A stretch of DNA of 64,000 bases from assembly GCA_040385525.1 (NCBI GenBank), contig JAZKHE010000005.1:1-64000 (forward strand), written 5' to 3'. Under the pieces are notes generated by a model. That model had not been told where the DNA came from. It saw nothing but the letters and a program-made list of their open reading frames with translations, and ran no database searches. Positions 21,201 to 29,085 of this stretch are shown in pieces (within the stretch, counting starts at the first letter, position 1; the number at the start of each line of letters is the position of its first letter). This DNA is from JAZKHE01 sp040385525 (GTDB lineage: Bacteria > Bacteroidota > Bacteroidia > UBA4408). Made by a program: the position numbers and the translations under genes.

Positions 21201-21878
21201 TCTGTGCGTCAGTTGTTAATTAAAGAAGGCGTAAAAGATGCTTTTGTTACAGCAATTTACAAAGGCAAGCGTTATTTGTTGCGCGATTTAATTGCAATGG
21301 GAATTTTTAACTCTACTGAAGAAGCTTATTTTAGTGCAGTACAAAAAGGAGAAAATAACGTAGCCGAAATTCCTAAAGAAGAAAAAACGGATATAGTAAA
21401 ACCTATAGAAAACAAAACAATTGTCGAAACAAAAACAGAAAACCCTACAACTAACGTTTCGGTTACTGCTGTAGTAGAAGATAAAGTTACAGAAAACAAA
21501 ACAAAAACTTCAACAGCAAGTAAAACCAAAGAAGCTGATAAATTAAAATTACCAGCTGATATTGAAAAATTAGTTGATGAGTATGGTGATATTATTACTG
21601 ATAAAGTAGAATACAGAGTACAAGTAGGAGCCTTTAAATTAATTACAAGTAGTTATCAATACAAGCGCTTAGAGGAAGTTGGCAGAATCGATAAAAAAGA
21701 ATACCAAGATGGAATTGTGCGCTACACAATTGGTCATTGCGAAACTCTGCGAGAAGCCAATAAAATTCGTCGCCAAGTAGTTAAAGTAGGTGTGCAAGAT
21801 GCCTTTGTGGTTGTGGTGCAAAAAGGTAACCGCTACACCGTTTACGAAGCCATTCGTAAAGGAATTGTGAAAAAATAG
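18207..21878 (+). CDS. PorE-like TPR/PD40 protein with two C-terminal SPOR-like domains
   Basis: The protein has 1223 residues with a signal peptide at 1-23 (SLFAQ). It contains a TPR-like helical region at ~24-120, a PD40/WD40-like beta-propeller at ~150-420 (TLIFSSDMPGGFGGKDLY, LYFSSDGHVGFGGLDIY, YFSSNRPGGVGGDDIYSF) and carboxypeptidase-regulatory-like beta-sandwiches. Four or five degenerate ~40-residue repeats with FYVKxxFxYNKLxxDS follow at ~600-720, then a charged helix (EEALRRKKEEER). Two SPOR-like domains close the chain, at ~948-1030 (FTTQVAAY ... DAFVTAIYKGKRY) and ~1134-1220 (YRVQVGAF ... DAFVVVVQKGNRY). PorE-type proteins normally end in an OmpA-like peptidoglycan-binding domain; SPOR domains also bind peptidoglycan, so the cell-wall anchor may have been replaced. 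It is the last gene before a terminator. Confidence 0.85.
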   Translation: MKFRFFAAVVFIFLFTGKSLFAQLEKANYHFENFHYAQAIPLYIKAAKKEKTKIVATQKLADCYRILHDYRNAEMQYAQVIKNGGNLPIHHLYYGQMLFNNGHVNSAKEQFDLFSNASGEDKRAQNLMSSIIITRLWSVKQRECDILNVRDLNTLGAEFCAIPYNKNIVFVSDRGTDLVNYSKSSIDDRPYLSMFLAERGKGKDSAKFKKIENFSGKINNEYHNGPATFVESGKQIFFTRVDRKVYAKNSGLINRPRVYYSTKIKDSWDQIRPLAFNNDNYSVAHPAISSDGMTLIFSSDMPGGFGGKDLYICKLEGANWSKPVNLGAKINSVQDEVFPYLHKNGTLYFSSDGHVGFGGLDIYSARYIDNEWREVKNLQEPINSTYDDFGISFLFKHASGYFSSNRPGGVGGDDIYSFDLIKKLPRITAISGKIFRNELDVAQNLEIKLTDETGLVLETTKTDSLGVFRFEKLNPEEDYIVMLDADEVGINTKEVTQFHGRLFYNDDMPANKAKLVIKNKEGVWVKEMETDQAGYFRFDYLEYEKNNLDTITDPDVAFVKKELFKYQQLTTDNIIPDNLNEEETIAKLKKLFKYDELLATTTALNTEENADTEFYVKGNFVYNKLRTDSFALNTLSEDATKFYLKNKFVYNKLTGDSFALKTEEEIADRFYVKDGYRYDKLNGDSIGLSMLYTDNDKFYVKENFRYNKLTGDSISLDLLTEEDVDFDVNSYTLKMRLFTGADFKNIAPGVKVTIKDGNGVVYKETLTDSNGELKVNFLPINRTYVIKVDQDNDVIQQNDNYSTFGRVMNSNSTKFPIKGKEISFANMANILFANSITDDEGFFKLNGKTEKRNALNLIAHQQDSINGLALSDEALRRKQEQIKLNKINNTSDNLSAEQLAEEALRRKKEEERMKLVKLNNTSDKLNALEITDDDILKIYGNKTVRDLTFTTQVAAYKMSKNFAFQKIQQKFGTVKEQKLDDGITRFTVQSHATINSADSVRQLLIKEGVKDAFVTAIYKGKRYLLRDLIAMGIFNSTEEAYFSAVQKGENNVAEIPKEEKTDIVKPIENKTIVETKTENPTTNVSVTAVVEDKVTENKTKTSTASKTKEADKLKLPADIEKLVDEYGDIITDKVEYRVQVGAFKLITSSYQYKRLEEVGRIDKKEYQDGIVRYTIGHCETLREANKIRRQVVKVGVQDAFVVVVQKGNRYTVYEAIRKGIVKK

Positions 21879-21886
21879 TTTATTTT

Positions 21887-21912
21887 AAAAGGAAGCTTAG
21901 CTTCCTTTTTTT
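21887..21912 (+). terminator. Intrinsic terminator closing the surface-protein locus
   Basis: GGAAGC-TTA-GCTTCC forms a perfect 6-bp stem with a 3-nt loop, followed by seven T residues and preceded by AAAA that can pair with part of the T run. It lies 9 bp after the PorE-like stop. Confidence 0.9.
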
Positions 21913-21937
21913 ATGTTTACTCTATACTGCAAATAGC

Positions 21938-21955
21938 CTATGTTTCTATGTGGTG
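21938..21955 (+). repeat. Half copy of a CTATGT...CTATGTGGTG element
   Basis: CTATGTTTCTATGTGGTG followed by an A-run matches 63638-63655 at 16 of 18 positions. The latter is one arm of an inverted-repeat element. Only one arm is present here. Confidence 0.6.
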
Positions 21956-22044
21956 AAAAAAATCAATTGTGGTTTTCAAAAATTTTCTTACATTTCAGTA
22001 TGGAATTTTGATGCTTTTTGCATCTACCAATAAAACATACCGTA

Positions 22045-25000
22045 ATGAAAAAATTCATTTTATTTTTAGCATGCACTTTAGTTGCTGCTGTTAGCTACAA
22101 TTTATATAGCAACACAAACGAAACAGAACCATATCTGTTTCCTAAAAACAGCACTTATGAGCAAGAGTTTGCTAAATCCGATTCACTTTTAAATATAGGA
22201 CAAAACCGCAGCGCGCTTGCCATTGTAAAAGCAATTAAAGAAAAAGCAGTTACAGAAAAAAATAGCGCACAATTTGTAAAATCGGTTTTATATACGCTTA
22301 ACGCAGAATCGAAATTTGAAGAAGACAGCTACATCAAAGCCATTACCGATTTAGAAACCGATTGTATAAACGCCCCGTTTCCTGCCAATGCTATTTTGCA
22401 TAGCATAACTTCCGAAGTGTATTGGAGATATTATCAAAACAACCGCTGGAAATTTTCGAGCAGAACTAAAACTACTAATTTTGAAAACACAGATATAAGA
22501 ACTTGGGATTTAGATAAAATTGCCGCGCAAAGCACCGAACATCATTTAAAATCTATTTATGTTTCTAAAGACGAATTAAAAAAAATAAACATAGATGATT
22601 ATCAATTATTGCTTTCTAATTTTTACGATTCAAAATCGTTTCGCCCAACATTATACGACTTTATAGCCAACAGAGCGGTTGATTTTTTTGTTAGTACAGA
22701 AACCGAATTAACAAAACCAGCTTATAAATTCGAAATCAACAACGCCGATTATTTTTTGCCTTTCACTGAATTTACAAAACTGAACTTGCAAGCGAAAGAT
22801 TCATTAGCAATGAAATTTTTTGCGCTTAAAACCTATCAAGAGTTAATTGCGTTTCACCAAGCAGATGCCGACCCAAAAGCACTGATAGATATTGATTTAA
22901 AACGCTTAAATTTTATTTATCGCAATTCTGTTTTACCACAAAAAGATAGTTTGTATTTACTTTCTTTACAAAAAATAGAAAATCAGTTTGATAACTCTCC
23001 GTATGGTGCAGAAGCTACTTTCCAAATTGCAGAATTGTTTTACGAACAAGGTTCAAAATATGTGGCGCAAGAAGGCGATGAAATTATCGTTGATGAAAAT
23101 CATCCAAAATGGAAAATTAAAAAAGCCTTAGCTATTTGCGATGATGTAATGAATAAGTTTCCTAAAAGTGATGCCTATGCCATGTGCAATGCTTTAAAAT
23201 TAAAGGTTTTAAACAAATCGGTTTCTATCACTACAGAACAAACCAATGTGGCTAATCAAGATTTTTTAGCGCAGGTTTCTTATAAAAATGTAAGTAAAAT
23301 ATATTTTAGAATTGCTAAAATTAATTACACAAGAGACAATAAACTAAACAATAAATATTATGGTGAAGAGTTGGTAAAACAATACGCAAAACTTACTCCC
23401 GAAAAAGCATGGTCGGTGGATTTGCCAGCGACAAACGATTTTCAGAATCATAAAATAGAATTGGCAATGCCAGCTTTAAATTATTCGTATTATGTTTTGT
23501 TGGCGTCTAATAGTCCCGACTTTACTGTTACAGCAGGTAATGCAGTTGGTCACACCACTTTTTGGGTAAGCAATATTTCTTATTTTGAAAGAAGATTAGA
23601 AGATGGTTCGGCACAAATAAGAATTATGGACAGAACTTCTGGCGCAAATTTAAAAGGCGTTAAATTGCAATTGTGGGAAAATAAATACAACTACACTACT
23701 CGTAAATACGAAGATAATTCTGCAGGAGTTTTAATTTCTAACGAAGAAGGAATTTGCGAAATAAAAGCAAATCCAAATTATAGAAATTTTAATTTAGAAT
23801 TTACAAATGGAAATGATAGATTGTATTCGTCACAAACTTTGTATTTAAACGAGCGAAATCAAAACGAAAAATATTATTCTTACAGAACAACTTTTTTTAC
23901 GGATAGAGCCATTTACCGACCAGGGCAAACCATTTATTTTAAGGGTTTGCTACTTAAAACAAATGGCGAACAAAACGAACTGGTTACCAATACTTCAACT
24001 ACTGTAACTTTTTATGATGTAAACCATCAAAAGGTTTCTTCGCTCGATTTAACAAGTAACGAATACGGAACAATACAAGGAAGTTTCGTTGCTCCAAACG
24101 GAGTTTTAAATGGACAAATGTATATTACAAATGGTAACGGAACGCAATATTTCTCTGTTGAAGAATATAAGCGTCCAAAATTTGAAGTGGAGTTTTTGCC
24201 TTTAACTGGTTCACCAAAATTAAACGATTCAATTGCAGTTAAAGGCTTTGCTAAAACCTATGCGGGTGCTGTTGTTGACGGCGCAAAAGTAAAATACAGA
24301 GTAGTGCGTAATGCAATTTTTCCGTATTGGAAATACTACTGGAGAAGCGCACAACCATCATCTCCCGAAATGGAAATTACTAACGGATTTTCAGTTACCA
24401 ACGAAAAAGGAGAATACACTATAACGTTTAAGGCATTACCTGATAATGGAATTAGTGCGACATCAAAACCAACGTATAGTTATACAGTTTATACTGATAT
24501 TACTGATTGCAATGGAGAAACACGTAGCGCAACAAAAACAATACGTGTAGGTTATCAAGCTTTGAGTTTATATGTAAATATTGAAAGCGAAATAATAAAA
24601 CAAAACGAACAAAAATATTCAATAACAACCGCTAATTTAAACGGCGATTTTGAACCAGCAAGTGGAACAATTGAATTGTTTTTATTAAAAGAAACAGAAA
24701 CCGTAAAGCGCAATAAACGTTGGGAAAGTTCTGATCAATTTTCTATGACGAATGACGAGTATACAACTAAATTTCCATTTGATATTCGCTCTACAAAAAA
24801 TGAAAACGCAATAGTAAAAGATAAAAAAATTGCATCGTATTCATTCAACACAGCTAAAGAGAAGGAAATTTTAATTTCTGAACTTTCAAAAGCTACAGCA
24901 GGAAAATATGTGTTAGAAATAAAAGCAAAAGATAAATACAATAGTTTAGTTGAAAACGAATTCTATTTTACACTTTTTGATAAAGCAAACAATAAAATTG

Positions 25001-28000
25001 CCGCTCAATTACCTTTTTATTTTAATATCGTAAATCGTTATGCAGAGCCTGGCGAAATAGTAGACATTATTGTTGGTTCGGCTTACGAAAATGTAAACGC
25101 TTTATTTGAAATTGAACACAAAGGAAAAATTATTAAAAAAGAATTTATTGCATTAAATAAATCGCAAAAATTAATTCAAATTCCTATTGAAGAACAATTT
25201 AGAGGAAATGTTTCAGTGCATTTTAGTTTTGTAAAACACAATCGCGCTTATGCGCAAAGCGAAGCTATTGTTGTGCCGTACACCAACAAAATGTTAGACA
25301 TAGAGTTCGAAACCTTTCGTGATAAATTATTACCCGGACAAACCGAAGAGTGGAAAATAAAAATTAAAGATAAAAAAGGACAAAAAGTGGCAGCCGAATT
25401 ATTGGCTTCTATGTACGATGCTTCGCTAGATGCGTTTAAAGCAAACAATTGGTATTTTAATATTTACAACAGTTATTATTCGCAAGCCAATTGGAATACA
25501 TCGGCTCATTTTGCAACAACAACTGCTACGTTTTGGGGACAAAGTTGGAATCAAAATTATTATTACAATGCGCGTACTTTTTATTATTTAAACTGGTTTG
25601 GTTATAATCATTATGGATATTTTAATAATTATTATAAAAGCGAAAGTAAAGTGAGGTCTGCTAATGCTCCTTCTCCATCAGCAAAAACTGGGGCTAAAAA
25701 AGCAACAAAAAATGGTGGAGGAGAATCAGAAGAAGGTGCAAGCGGAATGGCTATGGCAGAAGATATTGCAGAAGCAATGCCAATGGAACAAAGCATTGTG
25801 CGCGAAAAAAATGAGGAAGGAAAAAACGAACCATCTAAACCAAACAAACCCAATGCAGAAGAAGTAAAAGTTAGAACCAATTTAAACGAAACGGCTTTCT
25901 TTTATCCGCAATTGCAAACCGATGAAAATGGTGCAATCATTTTAAAATTTACTATGCCAGAAGCTTTAACAAAATGGAAGTTAATGACTTTTGCACACAC
26001 CAAAGATTTAAAATATGGTTCGGATAATCGTTATGTGGTAACACAAAAAAAATTAATGATTTCGCCTAACGCTCCGCGTTTTTTCCGCGAAGGAGATAAA
26101 TTTACATTTACCGCGAAGGTTGATAATTTAAGTGATGCAGATGTAAACGGAACAGCGCAATTATTTTTATTTGATGCCCTTACACAAAAGCCAATAGATG
26201 TTTTATTTAAAAACGATAAAGCACAAATTGCATTTACAGCTAAAAAAGGACAAAGCGCTGGCTTAACTTGGAACATTGAAGTGCCCGAAAACATTCAGGC
26301 TGTAACGTATCGTGTAATTGCAAAATCTGCTGAGCATAGCGATGGAGAAGAATCTGTTTTGCCAGTACTAACTAATCGCATGTTGGTTACCGAAACTATG
26401 CCGATGCCTATTCGCAGCAATCAAACAAAAACATTTAGTTTTGAAAAATTAGTAAATCAAAGTTATGGTTCAAGCACCCTGCGTAATCATAAACTTACAT
26501 TAGAATTTACTTCAAATCCTGCGTGGTACGCTATACAAGCCTTACCTTATCTAATGGAGTATCCTTACGAATGTGCTGAGCAAACCTATAGCAGATATTA
26601 TGCAAATAGCATTGCTTCAAATATTGCGAATTCAAATCCAAAAATAAAAGACGTTTTCGATTCGTGGAAAGGAAGTAAAGATGTCTTGCTATCTAACTTA
26701 GAAAAAAACCAAGAGCTAAAAAGTGTGTTGCTCGAAGAAACACCTTGGGTGCTTGATTCGCAAAACGAAAGCGAAAGAAAAAAACGTGTTGGTTTATTAT
26801 TCGATTTAAATAAAATGAGTAATGAGTTAACGCGAGCTTTAACTAAATTGCAAAAAATGCAAGCGAGCAATGGCGGTTGGCCCTGGTTTGAAGGCATGCC
26901 CGATAACAGATACATTACGCAACACATTGTAAGTGGTTTTGGAAAACTAAATAAGTTAGGTGTAAAATCGGTTAGAGAAGACGCCAAAACTTGGGATATG
27001 CTGAAAGATGGTGTTCGTTATTTAGACGATAGAATGCGCGAAGATTACGAATGGATTTTGAAACATGATAAACAAAATATAGAAAAAAATCACATTTCGT
27101 ATTTTCAAATTCAGTATTTGTATGCACGAAGTTTTTATATGGATGTGCCTGTACAAAAGCGAAACAAGGAATCCTTTGATTATTATTTTGGACAAGCAAA
27201 AAAATATTGGACAAGTCAAGGAAGATACATGCAAGGAATGTTGGCTATAACGCTTCATCGCTATGAGGAAAAACCAACTGCATTATTAATTATGAAAGCT
27301 TTGAAAGAAAATTCTGTTTCGAGCGATGAAATGGGTATGTATTGGAAAGAAAACTACGATGGTTTTTATTGGTATCAAGCTCCGATAGAATGTCAAGCAT
27401 TAATGATTGAAGCGTTTGATGAAGTTACTAACGATAAAAAAGCGGTAGATGATTTACGAGTTTGGTTATTAAAAAGCAAACAAACACAAAATTGGAAAAC
27501 TACCAAAGCAACAGCCGAAGCTTGTTATGCGCTTTTATTAAATGGAACCGATTGGTTAGCGACAGATGTAAATTGTACTATTAAAGTTGGTAATGAAATA
27601 GTAAATCCTAACGATGCAAACGAAGTAAAACCAGAAGCAGGAACTGGCTATTTTAAAACATCGTGGTTGGCTAATCAAATAAAACCAGAAATGGGAAATG
27701 TTACCATAACTAAAAATGGAGAAGGCGTGAGTTGGGGAGCAATGTATTGGCAATATTTTGAACAGTTAGATAAAATTACAACCGCAAAAACTCCGTTGCA
27801 ATTAACCAAAAAATTATTTGTAGAACGCAATACAGATAAAGGTCCTGTTATTGAACCTATTGATAAAACGACAATTGTAGTTGGCGATAAAATTAAAGTG
27901 CGCATTGAGTTGCGTGTAGATAGAGATATGGAGTATGTGCACATGAAAGATATGCGTGCAGCAGGTTTTGAACCCGTAAATGTTTTATCGGGTTACAAAT

Positions 28001-28209
28001 ACCAAGGAGGTTTAGCCTATTACGAAAGCACAAGAGATGCTGCCACTAACTTTTTTATTCCGTATTTAAGAAAGGGAACGTATGTTTTTGAATACCTCTT
28101 GTTTGTTTCCCACAAAGGAGATTTTTCAAACGGAATAACAAGTATTCAGTGCATGTATGCTCCAGAATTTGCAAGCCATAGCGAAGGTGTAAGAGTTAGG
28201 GTGAAATAA
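22045..28209 (+). CDS. Bacterial alpha-2-macroglobulin family protein with intact thioester motif
   Basis: I place the start at ATG 22045 because it begins a signal peptide (MKKFILFLACTLVAAVS); an upstream in-frame ATG at 22018 adds nine non-signal residues. The product has 2054 residues. An MG2-like motif TDRAIYRPGQTIYFKGL lies near residue 620 and the A2M signature RTNLNETAFFYPQL near 1280. The thioester motif ECAEQ has Cys at ~residue 1510. Alpha-helical thioester-domain sequence (GGWPWFEGMP) follows. Residues ~1203-1272 are a low-complexity Gly/Glu/Ala/Met/Pro stretch just before the A2M domain, where a bait region would be expected. Such proteins trap proteases in the periplasm or at the envelope. 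No adjacent pbpC is seen. The cupin gene starts 6 bp after the stop. Confidence 0.92.
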   Translation: MKKFILFLACTLVAAVSYNLYSNTNETEPYLFPKNSTYEQEFAKSDSLLNIGQNRSALAIVKAIKEKAVTEKNSAQFVKSVLYTLNAESKFEEDSYIKAITDLETDCINAPFPANAILHSITSEVYWRYYQNNRWKFSSRTKTTNFENTDIRTWDLDKIAAQSTEHHLKSIYVSKDELKKINIDDYQLLLSNFYDSKSFRPTLYDFIANRAVDFFVSTETELTKPAYKFEINNADYFLPFTEFTKLNLQAKDSLAMKFFALKTYQELIAFHQADADPKALIDIDLKRLNFIYRNSVLPQKDSLYLLSLQKIENQFDNSPYGAEATFQIAELFYEQGSKYVAQEGDEIIVDENHPKWKIKKALAICDDVMNKFPKSDAYAMCNALKLKVLNKSVSITTEQTNVANQDFLAQVSYKNVSKIYFRIAKINYTRDNKLNNKYYGEELVKQYAKLTPEKAWSVDLPATNDFQNHKIELAMPALNYSYYVLLASNSPDFTVTAGNAVGHTTFWVSNISYFERRLEDGSAQIRIMDRTSGANLKGVKLQLWENKYNYTTRKYEDNSAGVLISNEEGICEIKANPNYRNFNLEFTNGNDRLYSSQTLYLNERNQNEKYYSYRTTFFTDRAIYRPGQTIYFKGLLLKTNGEQNELVTNTSTTVTFYDVNHQKVSSLDLTSNEYGTIQGSFVAPNGVLNGQMYITNGNGTQYFSVEEYKRPKFEVEFLPLTGSPKLNDSIAVKGFAKTYAGAVVDGAKVKYRVVRNAIFPYWKYYWRSAQPSSPEMEITNGFSVTNEKGEYTITFKALPDNGISATSKPTYSYTVYTDITDCNGETRSATKTIRVGYQALSLYVNIESEIIKQNEQKYSITTANLNGDFEPASGTIELFLLKETETVKRNKRWESSDQFSMTNDEYTTKFPFDIRSTKNENAIVKDKKIASYSFNTAKEKEILISELSKATAGKYVLEIKAKDKYNSLVENEFYFTLFDKANNKIAAQLPFYFNIVNRYAEPGEIVDIIVGSAYENVNALFEIEHKGKIIKKEFIALNKSQKLIQIPIEEQFRGNVSVHFSFVKHNRAYAQSEAIVVPYTNKMLDIEFETFRDKLLPGQTEEWKIKIKDKKGQKVAAELLASMYDASLDAFKANNWYFNIYNSYYSQANWNTSAHFATTTATFWGQSWNQNYYYNARTFYYLNWFGYNHYGYFNNYYKSESKVRSANAPSPSAKTGAKKATKNGGGESEEGASGMAMAEDIAEAMPMEQSIVREKNEEGKNEPSKPNKPNAEEVKVRTNLNETAFFYPQLQTDENGAIILKFTMPEALTKWKLMTFAHTKDLKYGSDNRYVVTQKKLMISPNAPRFFREGDKFTFTAKVDNLSDADVNGTAQLFLFDALTQKPIDVLFKNDKAQIAFTAKKGQSAGLTWNIEVPENIQAVTYRVIAKSAEHSDGEESVLPVLTNRMLVTETMPMPIRSNQTKTFSFEKLVNQSYGSSTLRNHKLTLEFTSNPAWYAIQALPYLMEYPYECAEQTYSRYYANSIASNIANSNPKIKDVFDSWKGSKDVLLSNLEKNQELKSVLLEETPWVLDSQNESERKKRVGLLFDLNKMSNELTRALTKLQKMQASNGGWPWFEGMPDNRYITQHIVSGFGKLNKLGVKSVREDAKTWDMLKDGVRYLDDRMREDYEWILKHDKQNIEKNHISYFQIQYLYARSFYMDVPVQKRNKESFDYYFGQAKKYWTSQGRYMQGMLAITLHRYEEKPTALLIMKALKENSVSSDEMGMYWKENYDGFYWYQAPIECQALMIEAFDEVTNDKKAVDDLRVWLLKSKQTQNWKTTKATAEACYALLLNGTDWLATDVNCTIKVGNEIVNPNDANEVKPEAGTGYFKTSWLANQIKPEMGNVTITKNGEGVSWGAMYWQYFEQLDKITTAKTPLQLTKKLFVERNTDKGPVIEPIDKTTIVVGDKIKVRIELRVDRDMEYVHMKDMRAAGFEPVNVLSGYKYQGGLAYYESTRDAATNFFIPYLRKGTYVFEYLLFVSHKGDFSNGITSIQCMYAPEFASHSEGVRVRVK

Positions 28210-28215
28210 TTGATT

Positions 28216-28632
28216 ATGAAAAAATATTCTTTGTTATTTATTTTAAGTGTTTGTTTTTGTAAAACATATTCACAAAACGTAATTAGTGTTGATACTGTTT
28301 CTGCTTTTAGCGATAAACAAATTACGAACAAGGTTTTGTTTCACGATTCGTTGGCGAGTAGCTTTTGTATTATTATTAAAGATCAGGTTGCTTTACACAA
28401 ACACCTGCAGCATGCTGAGCAGGTGTTTGTTGTTCAGGGCGAAGCAACAATGCTTTTGGGTGATAAGGAATTACAAATAAAACCCAACGATTTAATTTAT
28501 ATTCCTAAAAATACTTGGCATTCTGTAAAAGTAACTTCAAAAATTCCACTCAAAGTAATTTCTTTTCAAGCACCTTATTTTGATGGGAAAGATAGAGTTT
28601 TACCAACATCAAAAAATCAAGGAAGTTATTAG
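28216..28632 (+). CDS. Secreted small cupin-domain protein
   Basis: The ATG at 28216 opens a signal peptide (MKKYSLLFILSVCFCKTYSQ); a TTG at 28210 is an alternative. The ~138-residue product is a single cupin_2 barrel: HKHLQHAEQVFVVQGEA supplies the metal-binding His/Glu set and PKNTWHSVKV the second His motif. The substrate is unknown. It is 6 bp downstream of the A2M gene and likely co-transcribed. Its 3' end overlaps by 4 bp the convergent gene on the minus strand. An unusually strong inverted repeat spans the metal-binding codons (28397-28430). Confidence 0.85.
   Translation: MKKYSLLFILSVCFCKTYSQNVISVDTVSAFSDKQITNKVLFHDSLASSFCIIIKDQVALHKHLQHAEQVFVVQGEATMLLGDKELQIKPNDLIYIPKNTWHSVKVTSKIPLKVISFQAPYFDGKDRVLPTSKNQGSY
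28397..28430. other. Strong intragenic hairpin in the cupin gene
   Basis: ACAAACACCTGC (28397-28408) and GCAGGTGTTTGT (28419-28430) are perfect 12-bp inverted arms around a 10-nt loop that itself contains the palindrome AGCATGCT. There is no following T-run, so it is not a standard terminator. Confidence 0.7.
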
Positions 28633-29081
28633 GTTTTCGATTGAATATCATCAATCGCTTCTTCTATTGTGCCAATGTATTTTATGTTAATGCCATTTAA
28701 AATATCAGGACTATATTTTTTTAATATTTCGTATTTGCCAGCTTCTACGGCTTTTTCAAACCAATCTAAAAGAGGTAAAATTTTGTAATGATTTGTTAGT
28801 CCCTTTTTTTTAACCGTTTGTTTCCAAATGGCAAAGTACCATTCCATGCTTGGCTGATGGAAAGTTCTTAGTTTTTGCTTGTCGAATAAAAAGTATTTTA
28901 TTTTGTGTTTTTCAATATATTCAGTAGCGGTTAAAAACACTTCTTTAAAATTATCAATAGGAATATATTCTTCGTTTGCTATACAAATTGCGAATTGTAA
29001 ATCGTCGTTAACATATAATGATACAAATTGATTGTTGTATTTGTGTTCAAACTCAAAGCCTTTAATAGTGATGTTTTTCAT
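28629..29081 (-). CDS. SpoIIAA/STAS-like small protein paired with SpoIIE phosphatase
   Basis: The ATG at 29081 gives 150 residues and sits 4 bp after the SpoIIE stop; a TTG five codons upstream would overlap it. The pattern of short beta-strands, a helix (EVFLTATEYIEKH), strand IKYFLFD, then an amphipathic segment (QPSMEWYFAIWKQTVKKKGL) and strand HYKILP, resembles SpoIIAA-like/STAS-fold proteins of Bacteroidota that I recognise only by general layout. There are no catalytic motifs. Location right behind a SpoIIE/PP2C phosphatase suggests it is its substrate or partner in a partner-switching pathway (inference). Confidence 0.6.
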   Translation of the reverse strand: MKNITIKGFEFEHKYNNQFVSLYVNDDLQFAICIANEEYIPIDNFKEVFLTATEYIEKHKIKYFLFDKQKLRTFHQPSMEWYFAIWKQTVKKKGLTNHYKILPLLDWFEKAVEAGKYEILKKYSPDILNGINIKYIGTIEEAIDDIQSKT

Positions 29082-29085
29082 AATT

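Noticed and set aside
21965..22044. Upstream start for the A2M gene at 22018
   Set aside because: The extra nine residues precede a complete signal peptide that begins at ATG 22045.
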